Assembly (NCBI GenBank): GCA_036009045.1
Contig: DASYML010000012.1
Coordinates: forward strand, 1-6,780
Direction: 5' to 3'
Source of the DNA: DASYML01 sp036009045
GTDB lineage: Bacteria > Acidobacteriota > Blastocatellia > Pyrinomonadales > Pyrinomonadaceae
DNA: 6,780 nucleotides
Below the pieces are notes generated by a model. That model was not told the origin of the DNA. It worked only from the letters and a program-made list of their open reading frames with translations, and did not search any database. Positions 6,715 to 6,780 of this stretch are shown piece by piece (positions within the stretch are counted from its first letter, which is position 1; each line of letters opens with the position of its first letter). Position numbers and translations under genes: made by a program.

Positions 6715-6730
6715 ATCGAACATTGGTATT

Positions 6731-6770
6731 CACCACCGCAGACACAGAGCGCACAGAGATAGCACAGAGG
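6731..6770. repeat. Degenerate CACAGAG tandem repeat
   Basis: CACAGAG occurs at 6743-6749, 6752-6758 and 6763-6769 (spacing 9 and 11 bases), preceded by CACCACCGCAGA. Intergenic blocks of the form CACCGCAGAGACACAGAG... are, from memory, widespread in Acidobacteriota, Planctomycetes and related genomes, with unknown function. The block may continue past the right edge. Confidence 0.6.
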
Positions 6771-6780
6771 CTTGAATGCT

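Larger units (their letters stand above)
6493..6780. other. Non-coding leader upstream of acnA
   Basis: No gene is seen on either strand in these 288 bases. On the minus strand a weak sigma70-like arrangement can be drawn: TTGATA (6603-6598) and TAAACT (6582-6577) with a 15-base spacer, shorter than ideal, so a promoter here is possible but unproven. Further out are short direct and inverted repeats (6614-6714) and a CACAGAG repeat (6731-6770), both typical of intergenic sequence. Confidence 0.5.

Overview
The window is moderately GC-rich bacterial chromosome with five protein-coding genes, all read from the minus strand. In transcription order from high to low coordinates these are an AcnA-type aconitase, an NAD-dependent aldehyde dehydrogenase, a small OB-fold-like lipoprotein, a DinB-like four-helix protein, and a zinc-ribbon membrane protein cut off by the left edge. 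No tRNA, rRNA, CRISPR array, transposase or phage gene is visible. The host is probably Gram-negative, because a lipoprotein signal and AG-rich Shine-Dalgarno sequences are present. The gene content and the hairpin-rich, CACAGAG-type and octamer intergenic repeats resemble Acidobacteriota (Blastocatellia-like genomes). That placement is inference from memory and is only moderately secure.

Layout: 1-429 is the partial zinc-ribbon protein with two membrane helices. 548-1033 is the DinB-like protein. 1034-1133 is an octamer repeat array folded back on itself, whose right arm includes the DinB-like start codon. 1134-1487 is the lipoprotein. 1664-3172 is the aldehyde dehydrogenase. 3173-3585 is a gap filled mostly by a nested inverted-repeat element (about 3310-3541). 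3586-6492 is the aconitase. 6493-6780 is a non-coding leader that ends in a CACAGAG-type repeat.

The genes do not form an obvious single pathway. Aconitase is a TCA/glyoxylate-cycle enzyme and the dehydrogenase is a general aldehyde-oxidising enzyme. Their adjacency is compatible with central carbon metabolism, but the 413-base repeat-filled gap argues against a tight operon. The two small genes at 548-1487 may be co-transcribed. No strong intrinsic terminator with a U-run was found.

The coding content is ordinary. The unusual material is the structured DNA between genes, the roughly 60-residue acidic insertion in the aconitase, and a possibly incomplete metal site in the DinB-like protein. 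I do not see convincing evidence of a new multi-gene system.
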